Shown: positions 27,476 through 36,734, counted from the stretch's first letter. The stretch is DNA of 64,000 nt from DASSJT01 sp963715025 (GCA_963715025.1 CAVQQQ010000002.1:992001-1056000), one strand, 5' to 3'. Translations and numbers: made by a program. The notes: a model not told the origin generated them from the sequence alone.

Positions 27476-27931
27476 TCAAGCCTCGGCAAGCGTCACGGCC
27501 ACGGTGGCGCCGAGCTCGAGACAGGCCTCCAGGGCCCGGCGGTCGGGCTCGCCGATGACGGCGAGGTGCTCAGCGACCGGACGCCACCGCAAACCGGTGG
27601 TCACCGCCTCGACTGACCGGATCGCGCCGGTCGTGTCGCTGTTCCCGTGCACGTAGAGCCCGAAGGGACGCCCCACGGTCGCCTCGAGGCAGGGGTAATA
27701 GACCGAGTCGAAGAAGTGCTTGAGCGCCCCCGACATGTAGCCGAGGTTCGCCGGAGTGCCGAGGAGGTACCCGTCGGCCGCGAGGACGTCGGTCACCGTC
27801 GCGCCCAGGGCGGGGCGCACCACCACCTCGACGCCCTCGATGTCCTCGTGGCGCGCGCCCGCGAGCACCGCCTCGAACAGCTGGTGCATGGCTGGCGACG
27901 GGGTGTGGTGGACGAACAGCAGCCGGGCCAT
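27476..27931 (-). CDS. Flavodoxin-family protein
   Basis: 151 residues. FMN-loop features: LLFVHHTPSPAMHQLFEAVLAG at the start, GYLLGTPANLGYMSGALKHFFD in the middle and a late YVHGNSDT. Resembles NADPH-dependent FMN reductase/WrbA-like flavodoxins. The gene begins three bases before the end of the metZ-like gene's stop and may be co-transcribed with it. Confidence 0.8.
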   Translation of the reverse strand: MARLLFVHHTPSPAMHQLFEAVLAGARHEDIEGVEVVVRPALGATVTDVLAADGYLLGTPANLGYMSGALKHFFDSVYYPCLEATVGRPFGLYVHGNSDTTGAIRSVEAVTTGLRWRPVAEHLAVIGEPDRRALEACLELGATVAVTLAEA

Positions 27932-27933
27932 GG

Positions 27934-29118
27934 CTACCCGAGAGCTGCGTCGAGGTCTTCGACCAGGTCCCGGACGTCCTCCAGCCCGACCGCGATGCGA
28001 ATGGTGCCGTCGGTGATGCCCACAGCCGCCCGGGCCTGTTCGGTGAGCCGCCGGTGGGTCGTCGTCGCGGGATGGGTGGCGAGCGACTTCGTGTCGCCGA
28101 GGTTGTTGCTGATGTCGACGAGCTGGAGGGCATTCATGACGCGGAACGCGTCCTCCTTGCCACCACGAATCCGGAACGTCACCACCGTGCCGCCACCCAG
28201 CATCTGGCGCTTGGCGAGGTCGAACTGGGGATGGCTCGGCAGGAACGGATAGACGACCTGCTCCACCCTGGGGTGCTCGGCCAGGTGCTCGGCGATGAGC
28301 TGGGCTGAGGCAGCCGCACGCTCGACCCGGAGCGCCATGGTCTCGAGCCCCTTGACGAGGACCCAGGCATTGAACGGGGACAGGCTCGGCCCGATGTGCC
28401 GCATGAGGTTCTTGACCGGGCCGGTGATGAAGTCCTGCGGGCCCAGGACCGCGCCGCCCAGGACCCGCCCCTGCCCGTCGATGTGCTTGGTCGCCGAGTA
28501 GACGACGATGTCGGCGCCGTGCTCAAGCGGCCGCGAGAACACTGGGGTGCCGAATACGTTGTCGACCACCACCTTGGCGCCCGCCGCGTGGGCCAGGTCG
28601 GACACAGCCCGGATGTCGACCAGCTCCTGCATCGGGTTGCTCGGCGTCTCGAAGAACACGGCGGTGGTCGGCACTGACAGCGCTTCCTGCCACTGGGCGA
28701 GGTCGGGGCCGTCGACGAACACGGTCTCGACGCCCCAGCGCGGGAGGATCTCGTCGAGGATCACGAAGCACGACCCGAACAGTGCCCGCGACGAGACCAC
28801 CCGGTCGCCCTGTGCAAGGAGCGCCGCGAGGGCGACGAACACTGCAGACATGCCCGACGAGGTGGCGAAGCAGGCCTCGGCGCCCTCGAGCAGGCGAAGC
28901 CGCTCCTCGAACATGGCTACGGTCGGGTTGCCGTACCGCGAGTAGATGAACTTGTCGATCTCGTCCTTGAACGCCGCCTCGGCCTGCTGGGCGCTCTCGT
29001 AGACGAACCCGGAGGTCAAGAACAGGGCCTCGGCCGTCTCGTCGAAGTTGCTCCGAGTCTGGCCGCCGCGCACGGCAAGCGTCTGCGGCCGGAAGGCGCG
29101 GCCCTCTCCTCCGCTCAC
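27934..29118 (-). CDS. metZ: O-succinylhomoserine sulfhydrylase-like PLP enzyme
   Basis: 394 residues from the GTG at 29118. Cys/Met-metabolism PLP family: the PLP Lys is Lys211 in YSATKHIDGQGRVLGG, with SRYGNPT and ATSSGMSA loops upstream. MetZ makes homocysteine from O-succinylhomoserine (or O-acetylhomoserine) and sulfide. The start overlaps the stop of the rhodanese gene (GTGA), so the sulfur-carrier protein is made with the enzyme. Cystathionine gamma-synthase is the nearest alternative, but the upstream rhodanese and the sequence favour direct sulfhydrylation. Confidence 0.88.
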   Translation of the reverse strand: MSGGEGRAFRPQTLAVRGGQTRSNFDETAEALFLTSGFVYESAQQAEAAFKDEIDKFIYSRYGNPTVAMFEERLRLLEGAEACFATSSGMSAVFVALAALLAQGDRVVSSRALFGSCFVILDEILPRWGVETVFVDGPDLAQWQEALSVPTTAVFFETPSNPMQELVDIRAVSDLAHAAGAKVVVDNVFGTPVFSRPLEHGADIVVYSATKHIDGQGRVLGGAVLGPQDFITGPVKNLMRHIGPSLSPFNAWVLVKGLETMALRVERAAASAQLIAEHLAEHPRVEQVVYPFLPSHPQFDLAKRQMLGGGTVVTFRIRGGKEDAFRVMNALQLVDISNNLGDTKSLATHPATTTHRRLTEQARAAVGITDGTIRIAVGLEDVRDLVEDLDAALG

Positions 29119-29528
29119 CCCTGCCTCCAGGGCAGACCTTCGTTCTTCCACCCGGACAGCGTGCGGTGCCCGTCGCTGTCGTGCGGTCCCTCGAACCCGT
29201 CGGAGACGTTGTACGCCGGCCCGAGCCCGGCTGCCGTGGCGGCCTCCGCAGCAGCCTTGGACCGGACCCCAGAGCGGCACAGGAAGTAGATCGCTGCACC
29301 GGGCATCAGACCCACACCGAGGAGCTGGTCGATGAACGCGTCGTTCAGCGAGCCGTCCGGGAAGCGCTGCCACTCCAGGCAGACGACTCGCTTGCCCAGC
29401 GCGGTCAGGTCAGGGAGGCCCACGTAGTTCCACTCGGCGGTGGTCCGGACGTCAACCAGCACGGCGTGCTCGTCGGCCTCCAGGGCGGCGTAGGCGTCGC
29501 GCGGCAGGACATCTCCGGCATAGCTCAT
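29115..29528 (-). CDS. Rhodanese-like sulfurtransferase
   Basis: 137 residues from the ATG at 29528. Single rhodanese domain with the active-site loop CRSGVRS, Cys84 as persulfide carrier, and VLVDVRTTAEWNYVGLPD near the start. Its stop overlaps the metZ-like start, as in other bacteria where rhodanese-like genes accompany sulfhydrylases. It may deliver or handle sulfane sulfur for homocysteine synthesis. Confidence 0.9.
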   Translation of the reverse strand: MSYAGDVLPRDAYAALEADEHAVLVDVRTTAEWNYVGLPDLTALGKRVVCLEWQRFPDGSLNDAFIDQLLGVGLMPGAAIYFLCRSGVRSKAAAEAATAAGLGPAYNVSDGFEGPHDSDGHRTLSGWKNEGLPWRQG

Positions 29529-29683
29529 GCCGACAGGGTAGGGCGAGCGACTTGTGCGGCACCGCGGGGAGTCACCATGCGGGCAGCGGCGCCGGCGAAC
29601 CGTTCCGGGGAAACCGGGCGTGCGCGTGACGCGTCGTCGTGCTGGAGCCGACCGTGGGGCTGAGACCTTCGCCCGCTGCGCCC

Positions 29684-30808
29684 TCAGGTGCGGTTGGTGA
29701 ACGCCACCGAGACGATGCCGTCCTCCCACACCTCGATGGCTGTGAGCGAGCCGGGTGCCGCCGCCAGCCGCCACACGCGTTCGTGCGGGATGCCGAGCAG
29801 GTGGGCCATCACCACCATGATCGGCTTTCGGTGGCAGACCACGACCGTCGTACCGCCTGCCGCGACGGTGCGGTGGTAGGCCGCCAGCACGCGATCCGCC
29901 ATCTCCTCGTGGGTCTCGCCTCCAGGACGGCGGTATGCCGGGTCGTTGCGCAGGAGCTCCACCTCCCCTGGCCAGTCGCGGATGAGGTCACCGATAGCGG
30001 CTCCGTCCCAGTCCCCAAAGCTCTGCTCGTCCCAGTCGGGGTCGACGGCGGGAGCGACACCAAGGGCGTCCGCGACCAGGGAAGCCGTCTCCCTCGCACG
30101 GGCCAGCGACGACGTCACCAGCGTCGCCGGGTGCCCGGCCATGAGGTGGGCGACGGCGCGTGCAGCTGCCGCCGCCTGGGTGCGCCCGCTGGCGTTGAGC
30201 GAGGGGTCGGCGCCACCACGGCCGTCCAACCGGCCCGCGTCGGTGAAGTCGGTGACCCCATGCCGGACCAGGACGATGCGGGTCGGCACCCCCGCGAAGG
30301 GTCCTCGTCCCCGGCCGGACTCGGCGCGCTCGGGCTGGGGGGCCGGCACCTCGTCCAGGGACGAGTCGCCGAGGAGCCGGTCGATCCGCTCACCGTCCAT
30401 GGCCCTGTTGGAGAGGGCATCGGCGGCGGTGTTCTGCTCGCGGGGGACCCAGCGGTAGCTCACGCGGCCACCGGCCGCGCCGATCTGTTCCGCGATCGCC
30501 TGAGCCTCCCGTGCGAGGCGGCGCATGTCCTCGTGCTTGATCTTCCAGCGCCCCGACATCTGCTCGACGACGAGCCGCGAGTCGAGGGTGACTTCGACAT
30601 CGGCCCCGGGCTCGATCGCGTGAGCAGCCTGGAGCCCGGCAATGAGCCCCGTGTACTCGGCGACGTTGTTGGACGCGATGCCTAGTGGTTCGGCCCGCTC
30701 GGCGAGCACAGCTCCGGTCTCGGCATCTCGCACGAGGGCGCCGAACCCCGCGACGCCGGGATTGCCCCGCGAGCCTCCGTCGGCCTCGACCCCGAGCCTG
30801 CGCGCCAC
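29684..30808 (-). CDS. Bifunctional RNase H / histidine phosphatase
   Basis: 374 residues. Residues 1-140 are RNase HI-like with acidic residues Asp10, Glu51, Asp76 and Asp130. After a Pro/Arg linker, residues 176-374 are a phosphoglycerate-mutase-type phosphatase with the RHG motif at 182-184. The fusion is an actinobacterial type known to cleave RNA in RNA-DNA hybrids and to act as an acid or alpha-ribazole phosphatase. Directly upstream (in the same direction) are the zinc-ribbon and Nif3 genes, so this is the third gene of a likely operon. Confidence 0.92.
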   Translation of the reverse strand: MARRLGVEADGGSRGNPGVAGFGALVRDAETGAVLAERAEPLGIASNNVAEYTGLIAGLQAAHAIEPGADVEVTLDSRLVVEQMSGRWKIKHEDMRRLAREAQAIAEQIGAAGGRVSYRWVPREQNTAADALSNRAMDGERIDRLLGDSSLDEVPAPQPERAESGRGRGPFAGVPTRIVLVRHGVTDFTDAGRLDGRGGADPSLNASGRTQAAAAARAVAHLMAGHPATLVTSSLARARETASLVADALGVAPAVDPDWDEQSFGDWDGAAIGDLIRDWPGEVELLRNDPAYRRPGGETHEEMADRVLAAYHRTVAAGGTTVVVCHRKPIMVVMAHLLGIPHERVWRLAAAPGSLTAIEVWEDGIVSVAFTNRT

Positions 30809-30816
30809 AGAGACCC

Positions 30817-31557
30817 TCAGAGGCCGGACTCAGGGGTGCGCACGAGGATCCGGCGGCACTCCTCGCAGCGCAGCACCTCGTCGGACGCGGCCGATCGGAT
30901 CCGCCCGATCTCCACGGGGTTCAGCTCCAGCTGGCAGCCACCGCATCGGCGCTGCCGCAGGGCAGCGGCACCGGTGCCCCCGGAACTGGCGCGGATCTTC
31001 TCGTAGAGCGCGAGCAGCTCGTCGCCGACCTCGGCCGTCAGGTCGGTGCGCGGGGCGGCAACGGTGCCCGCCTCGGCGTCGAGCTCGGCGAGCGCGGCAT
31101 CGCGCGCGGCCGTCACGTGCCGGACCTGCTCGTCGAGCTCGGCGCGTTCGGCGCGCAGGCGCGCGACCTGGCCCTCCAGGGTCTCGGCCCGCTCCATCAC
31201 CCCAAGCTCGATGTCCTCCAGCTCGGACTGGCGGCGGGCGAGCGACTGGAGCTCATGTTGCAGCGCCTGGAGGTCCTTGGCGGTGCCGGTGCCCACGTCC
31301 AGGCGGGCCTGGTCGCGGGCCGCGCGGTCGCGGACCAGCTGGACGTCGGCCTCCGCCTTGGCCACCTCGCGCTCCACGTCTCCGAGCGCCGTCTCAGAGC
31401 GCACCAGGTCGGCGTCGAGGGCTGCTGACCGGGCCTTCAGCTGTACCAGCTCGGCCAGCTGGGGAATTCGGGTCCGGGCATGCGTGATCTGGTCCAGCCG
31501 CGTGTCGATGGCCTGCAGCTCGAGCAAGCGCAACTGGCGGAACGGATCGGCTTTCAC
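30817..31557 (-). CDS. C4-type zinc-ribbon coiled-coil protein
   Basis: 246 residues. Residues 10-190 form a long coiled coil (many Glu, Arg, Leu, Ala). The C-terminal part has two CxxC pairs, CGGC and CEEC, for one zinc ion. The family is widespread in actinobacteria next to Nif3 and RNase H genes; a nucleic-acid-related role is supposed but unproven. Start overlaps the Nif3 stop by four bases; eight bases separate it from the RNase H gene. Confidence 0.9.
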   Translation of the reverse strand: MKADPFRQLRLLELQAIDTRLDQITHARTRIPQLAELVQLKARSAALDADLVRSETALGDVEREVAKAEADVQLVRDRAARDQARLDVGTGTAKDLQALQHELQSLARRQSELEDIELGVMERAETLEGQVARLRAERAELDEQVRHVTAARDAALAELDAEAGTVAAPRTDLTAEVGDELLALYEKIRASSGGTGAAALRQRRCGGCQLELNPVEIGRIRSAASDEVLRCEECRRILVRTPESGL

Positions 31558-32444
31558 GCAATGCCTCCCGGCGGCTCGGCCCCGACCACGAAGTCCCAGG
31601 GGTCGGTGCGCACGGTGCAGATATGGGTGTCCAACCTACTGCCAGCTCCGCCGGAGCCACCAAGCGCCGCTGTCAGGGCGCGCTCCGCCCGCTCGAGCCA
31701 CAGGAACTCGCTCGCCCAATGGCCGGCGTCGATGAGGTACGGCGTGCCGCCACGGGCCTCCTCGCGCGCCTCCAGCGCAGGGTGGTGGCGCAGGTCTGCT
31801 GTCACGTAGACGTCGGCACCACTCGCCCGCACATAGTCGAACATGTCGTCGCCCGCTCCCCCGACGACGGCGATGGTCTGGACTGGGGCGCCGGCCGGCC
31901 CAGCGACCCGCAGCCCGCCCGCCGCCCGGGGAAGGACGGCATACAGCCGCTCGGCGAACTCGCGAAGGGTAAGCGAGGCGGGCAGCCGGCCGACCCGGCC
32001 CAGGGGCTGGCCCTCCAGCACCACCAGGGGCCGGACTCCGGTGAGGCCACAGGCCTCGGCAAGGGCGTCGCAGACCCCGCCCTCGGCCACGTCGGCGTTG
32101 GTGTGGGCGACGTAGAGCGCGATGTCGTTGACGACGAGGGAGGTGAGGCTGGCGCCCTTCGCCGAGGTGGTGGCGATGCTGTGGACACCGCGCAGGAGGA
32201 GCGGGTGGTGCGTGACCAGGAGATCCGCCTGGGCGTCACGGGCTTCCTCGATCACCGCAAGGGTGGGATCAACGGCGAAGTGGATCCGCCGCACGGGCTG
32301 GGCCGGATCGCCCGAGACGAGCCCCACCTGGTCCCAGGACTGTGCCGTGCCCGGTGGGTAGAGGCGCTCGAGCGCCCCGACGACCTCGGCCAGACTGAGG
32401 TCACCCCCGACGCCGGTGACCACGTCAGGCTCGGTACCGCTCAT
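31554..32444 (-). CDS. Nif3-like dinuclear metal protein
   Basis: About 296 residues. Metal-binding landmarks of the Nif3 family: LLVTHHPLLLRGVHS, AHTNADV and a C-terminal GHWASEFLWLE. The hexamers bind two metal ions per subunit; the function is unsettled (GTP cyclohydrolase I type 2 naming is historic). The ATG at 32444 lies one base from tRNA-Val, so its ribosome site would fall within the tRNA gene. A downstream GTG among the first twelve codons may be the true start. Confidence 0.88.
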   Translation of the reverse strand: MSGTEPDVVTGVGGDLSLAEVVGALERLYPPGTAQSWDQVGLVSGDPAQPVRRIHFAVDPTLAVIEEARDAQADLLVTHHPLLLRGVHSIATTSAKGASLTSLVVNDIALYVAHTNADVAEGGVCDALAEACGLTGVRPLVVLEGQPLGRVGRLPASLTLREFAERLYAVLPRAAGGLRVAGPAGAPVQTIAVVGGAGDDMFDYVRASGADVYVTADLRHHPALEAREEARGGTPYLIDAGHWASEFLWLERAERALTAALGGSGGAGSRLDTHICTVRTDPWDFVVGAEPPGGIA

Positions 32445-32445
32445 G

Positions 32446-32518
32446 TGGGCCCGGCCGGGATCGAACCGACGACTCCCGCGGTGTAAGCGCGGTGCTCTGC
32501 CAACTGAGCTACAGGCCC
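32446..32518 (-). tRNA. tRNA-Val(UAC)
   Basis: 73 bases fold as a cloverleaf. The acceptor strands GGGCCTG and CGGGCCC pair, the D-arm is GCTCAGTTGGCAGAGC, the anticodon stem CCGCG/CGCGG holds loop CTTACAC (anticodon TAC), and the T-loop is TTCGATC. CCA is not encoded. It reads the valine codon GUA and wobble. Confidence 0.96.
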
Positions 32519-32750
32519 CTCGCCTGCCGTCCGGAAACGGCTGGGCGACGCGCCATTGTGGCAGGACTTCCGGCAGATGTGGGACAGCGGACCGGCCTCA
32601 GCCGGACAAACCGCAAGAACTGGGGTCGGACGACGAATCTCCGCCAAAGTCTTCCGGCGGGGCACTGAGAAACGGCATGATCGCGGTCACCGCCTACCGG
32701 CGGTGACACAGCCTCGACGATCGGGTCGCGGGGCGTACCTAGGGAGACAC

Positions 32751-35597
32751 ATGACGAACAGCGGTATCGCGCGCCGTCGGCGCGCCGCTGCTGTCGTCCC
32801 AGCACTCGCGCTCGCTGCCGCCGGTTTGGCGGCAGCGAGCGCGTCTGGGACGGCGACAGCGGCACCGAGCGGGTCCGGCGCATCGACCACGACCGACTAC
32901 TACATCAACTACGCAGCGCCTCGTGCAGAGAAGGCCTACGGCACTGACGTCTCGCTCACCAAGGACGGCAAGAAGAACCAGGCCATCCTCGACGACGCTC
33001 TGGCTCGAGCGACGCGCGTCGACGCCAAGAATGCGGGGGGCAACCCGGTGACGGCACGGGAGCTGTCCAAGCTTGAGGCAAAGGCCGTCAAGTCGGGCAC
33101 CTCCCCCAAGGCGATCAAGAGCCAGTACAAGGGCGCCAAGTCGACCCAGACCGCGAAGCTGCTGACCATTCTCGTCGACTTCGACGAGACGGCCGCCGAC
33201 GACTTCAGCGGGATCTATGTGCCGGAGTTCTGGGGTGCGACCACGTGCAAGCTGGGCTCCGTGCAGAGCGGTCCCCTGCACAACAACATCCCCGACCCCG
33301 GGTCGCTGACACCGCAGGACAACAACTCGATGTGGGTGCCGGACTTCTCCTCCGAGCACTACAACACGATGCTCTACACCAAGGAGGGCATCACCCAGCG
33401 GGTGCGCACCGACCTCACCGGGCCGGACGGCCAACCGGGCTTCGACATCTCCGGCTACACGATGCGGAACATGTACGAGGAGATGTCCAAGGGCGCCTAC
33501 ACCGTGACCGGTGCGGCGACGCCGTGGGTCACGGTGCCCCACTCCGAGGCCTACTACGGCGCGTCCACCTGCTCGCAGAACAGCGCAGGTCAATGGGTGG
33601 CCGGAGCAGTCCAGAACATGCAGGGCCACCCGGACAACCCGCTCGGCCCGGGCCAGCTGCCCATCGACGCCGTGGCCGCACTCGCGGCTGCCCAGCCCGA
33701 CTTCCCGTGGGCTGACTACGACATCGAGGACCAGGGGGACGTCGACGGCGACAGCAACTACTACGAGCCTGACGGCGTGATCGACCACGTGGTCCTCGTC
33801 CACGCCGGCGAGGACAAGTCCAGCGGCGGCGGCGCCGAGGGCACCTACTCCATCTGGGCACACTCGTCGGCAGTCGCCGGTGGCGCGCCGGTCCCTGGCA
33901 CGGGCCTGAGGCTGTCCAACTACATCGTCCAGCCGGAGGACTCCGGCGTCGGCGTCTTCGCCCACGAGTACGGCCACGACCTCGGCCTTCCGGACCTCTA
34001 CGACACCTCCGGCGCCGGCGACTCCGACGTCGACTTCTGGGACCTGATGGCCTCGGGTTCGCACTCCGGGCCGATCTTCCAGTCGATGCCGACCCACATG
34101 GGCCTCTGGGACAAGTGGGTGCTCGGCTGGGCCGACCCGGTCCAGGTCAGCCCCGGACAGGACGCCCGCGACGTCATCGTCGGCCAGACCTCGCGCACCC
34201 CCAAGGGGACCGCTGACGGGGTCAAGGTCAACCTGCCGACCAAGGTGATCAAACTCGCCGACCCGCACAGCGGCACAGGCATGTGGTACTCCGGCGCCGA
34301 CCAGGACTGGGCCGACGTCAAGATCAGCCGCACTGTCGACGTGCCTGCGGGCGCGTCGGACGCCAGGTTCTGGATGTGGAACAACTACGTCATCGAACAG
34401 GACTGGGACTTCGGCTTCGTCGAGGTCTCGACCGACGGCGGTACCACGTGGACCGAGAAGAAGGTGTTCAGCGAGGCGGGCGCCGAGGTCTCGACACCGG
34501 ACAACTACGGTGACCCGAACGGCCGCATGGCCGACTACGGCGGCAAGAAGTACGGCCTGACCGGGGACTCGCACGGCTGGCGCCACGACTACGTCGACCT
34601 CGGCGCGTACGCCGGCCAGACGGTCCAGGTGCGGTTGCGCTACGCCACGGACGCCGGCTTCCTCGAGCGTGGCTGGTTCGCCGACGACTTCGCGCTGACG
34701 GCAGGCGGTTCCACGGCCTGGTCGGATGACGTCGAGGGCGCCGACAACAACGGCTGGACCCTGACCACCGGCACGTGGACCGACAGCTCGGGCGCCGGCT
34801 GGCACAAGGACTCCGGCACACAGGTCAAGGCGCAGTACTACCTGGTCGAGTGGCGCAACTACGACGGTTTCGACAAGGGCCTCCAGTACGCCTACGACAC
34901 CACGTACACCAGCGCTGGCGGCGTGCCGACCACCGACGGGGCGTGGAAGGTCGAGAGGATCAAGTACAACGCGCCGGGCGCCCTCGTCTGGTACCGGGAC
35001 ACCGCCTTCGGCAACGCCAACCACGCTGCCGTCAACGCCCAGTCCTCGTTCCTGCCGAGCGTCGGCTCCAAGGGCGGCCTGCTCATCGTCGACAGCCACT
35101 ACGAGCCGCTGCGCCGCAGCGGCGCCAACGCGACGCTGGACCCGACGACACTGAAGAACCTGCCGTCGCGCCCCCAGTCGAGCAACGCTGCATTCGGCGT
35201 CGAGCCGACCAAGCAGTTCGCGGAGTGCCAGGCCAAGGACGACGGCAACTTCACCGAGGTCTGCAACACGTTCGCGCCGCAGCCTGCGGTGAGCACGTTC
35301 ACGGACACGAAGACCTGGTACCCGGGCCTCGAGCTCCGCGGAAGCAGCCTTTTCTTCCGCGACATCGACGCCTCGGTCGTCGTCCCGTCGAAGGGCAACG
35401 CGCAGTACACCACCCGGATCGTCGACGCCGACGGCAACCTCGTCCCGGGTCTGTTCGGCCTCAACATCGGCATCGGCATCCTCGGCACCGGCAACCCTGC
35501 CGACGCAGGCGTGTCCTACAACACGATGTTCCAGGTCATGGAGGTGAAGTCCGGCAACACGGCGGCGAAGATCCACATCGTCCCGCCCACGCCGTAA
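32751..35597 (+). CDS. Secreted M6-family metalloprotease (immune inhibitor A-like)
   Basis: 948 residues from the ATG at 32751, with AGGGAGA upstream. An N-terminal signal peptide has an Arg run (ARRRRAA) and a hydrophobic core ending at an Ala-rich site (GTATAAPS). Zinc site HEYGH at 405-409, followed by GLPDLYD, is that of immune inhibitor A peptidases. A large strand-rich region and further domains follow. Such enzymes degrade host or environmental proteins outside the cell. Followed by two hairpins that likely stop transcription. Confidence 0.93.
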   Translation: MTNSGIARRRRAAAVVPALALAAAGLAAASASGTATAAPSGSGASTTTDYYINYAAPRAEKAYGTDVSLTKDGKKNQAILDDALARATRVDAKNAGGNPVTARELSKLEAKAVKSGTSPKAIKSQYKGAKSTQTAKLLTILVDFDETAADDFSGIYVPEFWGATTCKLGSVQSGPLHNNIPDPGSLTPQDNNSMWVPDFSSEHYNTMLYTKEGITQRVRTDLTGPDGQPGFDISGYTMRNMYEEMSKGAYTVTGAATPWVTVPHSEAYYGASTCSQNSAGQWVAGAVQNMQGHPDNPLGPGQLPIDAVAALAAAQPDFPWADYDIEDQGDVDGDSNYYEPDGVIDHVVLVHAGEDKSSGGGAEGTYSIWAHSSAVAGGAPVPGTGLRLSNYIVQPEDSGVGVFAHEYGHDLGLPDLYDTSGAGDSDVDFWDLMASGSHSGPIFQSMPTHMGLWDKWVLGWADPVQVSPGQDARDVIVGQTSRTPKGTADGVKVNLPTKVIKLADPHSGTGMWYSGADQDWADVKISRTVDVPAGASDARFWMWNNYVIEQDWDFGFVEVSTDGGTTWTEKKVFSEAGAEVSTPDNYGDPNGRMADYGGKKYGLTGDSHGWRHDYVDLGAYAGQTVQVRLRYATDAGFLERGWFADDFALTAGGSTAWSDDVEGADNNGWTLTTGTWTDSSGAGWHKDSGTQVKAQYYLVEWRNYDGFDKGLQYAYDTTYTSAGGVPTTDGAWKVERIKYNAPGALVWYRDTAFGNANHAAVNAQSSFLPSVGSKGGLLIVDSHYEPLRRSGANATLDPTTLKNLPSRPQSSNAAFGVEPTKQFAECQAKDDGNFTEVCNTFAPQPAVSTFTDTKTWYPGLELRGSSLFFRDIDASVVVPSKGNAQYTTRIVDADGNLVPGLFGLNIGIGILGTGNPADAGVSYNTMFQVMEVKSGNTAAKIHIVPPTP

Positions 35598-35630
35598 CGC
35601 CAGGCTGAGTCCAGCCACGCGGCACAGCGC

Positions 35631-35664
35631 GGGGCCCGCACCTTCGAGTCAGGGTGCGGGCCTC
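35631..35664 (+). terminator. Hairpin after M6 protease gene
   Basis: Ten perfect base pairs (GGCCCGCACC with its complement), extended by weak pairs, around a ten-base loop, 34 bases after the stop. No T-run, as is usual in high-GC actinobacteria. Confidence 0.6.
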
Positions 35665-35693
35665 GCCGCAGTTCCGGCCGAGTCGGAGCCTTG

Positions 35694-35745
35694 GGGGTAT
35701 GCCGGGTGGCTGGCCGCCGTGGGAGGCAGCCACCCGGCATACCCC
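35694..35745. terminator. Bidirectional terminator hairpin, 19-bp stem
   Basis: A perfect 19-bp inverted repeat (35694-35712 with 35727-35745) with a 14-base loop. It sits between the convergent M6 protease and peroxiredoxin genes, two bases from the latter's stop codon. The stem contains the octamer GTATGCCG/CGGCATAC. Confidence 0.8.
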
Positions 35746-36270
35746 TCAGCCGGCGGCCAGGAGCTCCTTGAGCGCCGTGTGGTAGCCGGAGAAATCGCGG
35801 GCCTCGCCGATCTCGTTCACCAACGTCCAGCGGATGACACCGTGCCGGTCGACGAGGAAGGTGCCGCGGCACGCCGCTCCGGCCGATCCCTGGAAGATGC
35901 CATATCGCCGGGCGACATCTCCATGGGGCCAGAAATCGCTCAGGAGGGGAAAGAAGTAGCCTTCCCGGTCGGCGAACGCGCGCTGGGAGAACATGTGGTC
36001 GCACGAGATCGTGAGGACCTGGACGTCGTCCGATACGAAGCCCTCCAAGTTGTCCCGGATCTCGCAGAGCTCGCCGGTGCAGATGCCCGAGAATGCGAAC
36101 GGGTAGAACACGAGCACGACATTCTTGTGGCCGCGGAAGTCCGACAGCGACACCGGGGCGCCGTTCTGGTCTGGGAGCGTGAAGTCCGGCGCGAGGTCCC
36201 CCGTCGCAGGCAGAAGGCCGCTGGGTGCTCCCGGGGTGGAGGTGGTTCTGGTCGTGCTGGGGTCGGTCAT
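35746..36270 (-). CDS. Peroxiredoxin (BCP/AhpE-like)
   Basis: 174 residues from the ATG at 36270. AhpC/TSA thioredoxin fold; peroxidatic Cys64 in the P-x3-S-x2-C motif (PFAFSGIC). A second Cys follows five residues later, a spacing typical of two-Cys BCP enzymes, unlike single-Cys AhpE. It reduces peroxides using thiols. Close to the DUF3052 and AceE genes, an order I recall from other actinobacteria. Confidence 0.9.
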   Translation of the reverse strand: MTDPSTTRTTSTPGAPSGLLPATGDLAPDFTLPDQNGAPVSLSDFRGHKNVVLVFYPFAFSGICTGELCEIRDNLEGFVSDDVQVLTISCDHMFSQRAFADREGYFFPLLSDFWPHGDVARRYGIFQGSAGAACRGTFLVDRHGVIRWTLVNEIGEARDFSGYHTALKELLAAG

Positions 36271-36302
36271 GGCATCGAGTCTGCCAGCCGCCCGGAAGGG
36301 AG

Positions 36303-36734
36303 TCAGCGACGCCAGGATTTCGGGGCCACCAGCCTGGTGCCGGTCCACTCCTCGCAGGCGTTGACGCTTCCCGAGGTGTGCAGGCCGGCCGCCAGCGCCG
36401 ACTCGTCGACCTCGCTGGCCTCCACCTCCCCCGGGCGTCCGGCCTTGGGCGTCATCACCACGATGAACCCACCCTCCGCGAGGTTGGTGAGGGCGTCGAC
36501 GAGCGTGTCGACGAAGTCACCGTCGCCGTCGCGCCACCAGATCATGACGGCGTCGGCCACGTCGCCGAAGTCCTCGTCCTCCAGCTCGGTGGTGGTCAGG
36601 TCCTCGACGGCAAATCGAAAGTCGTCGTCGACGTCCGAGTCGTAGCCGAACTCTTGGACCACCTGTCCTGCCGTGAACCCCAATCGAGCTGGGGCCGATG
36701 CGCCAGCCGCCTGAGCGGGGGTGCTCACGTCCAT
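36303..36734 (-). CDS. DUF3052-family protein
   Basis: 143 residues from the ATG at 36734, after GAGGGGAG. Family features: LGFTAGQVVQEFGYDSDVDD, an acidic stretch, AVMIWWRDGDGDFVDTLVDAL and LHTSGSVNACEEWTGTRLV. Function unknown; commonly found beside aceE and peroxiredoxin genes in actinobacteria. Confidence 0.9.
   Translation of the reverse strand: MDVSTPAQAAGASAPARLGFTAGQVVQEFGYDSDVDDDFRFAVEDLTTTELEDEDFGDVADAVMIWWRDGDGDFVDTLVDALTNLAEGGFIVVMTPKAGRPGEVEASEVDESALAAGLHTSGSVNACEEWTGTRLVAPKSWRR

Noticed and set aside
32739..35618. 959-residue minus-strand frame across the M6 protease gene
   Set aside because: Same reason: the plus strand has signal peptide, ribosome site and HEYGH site, while the minus strand shows only composition-driven sequence.
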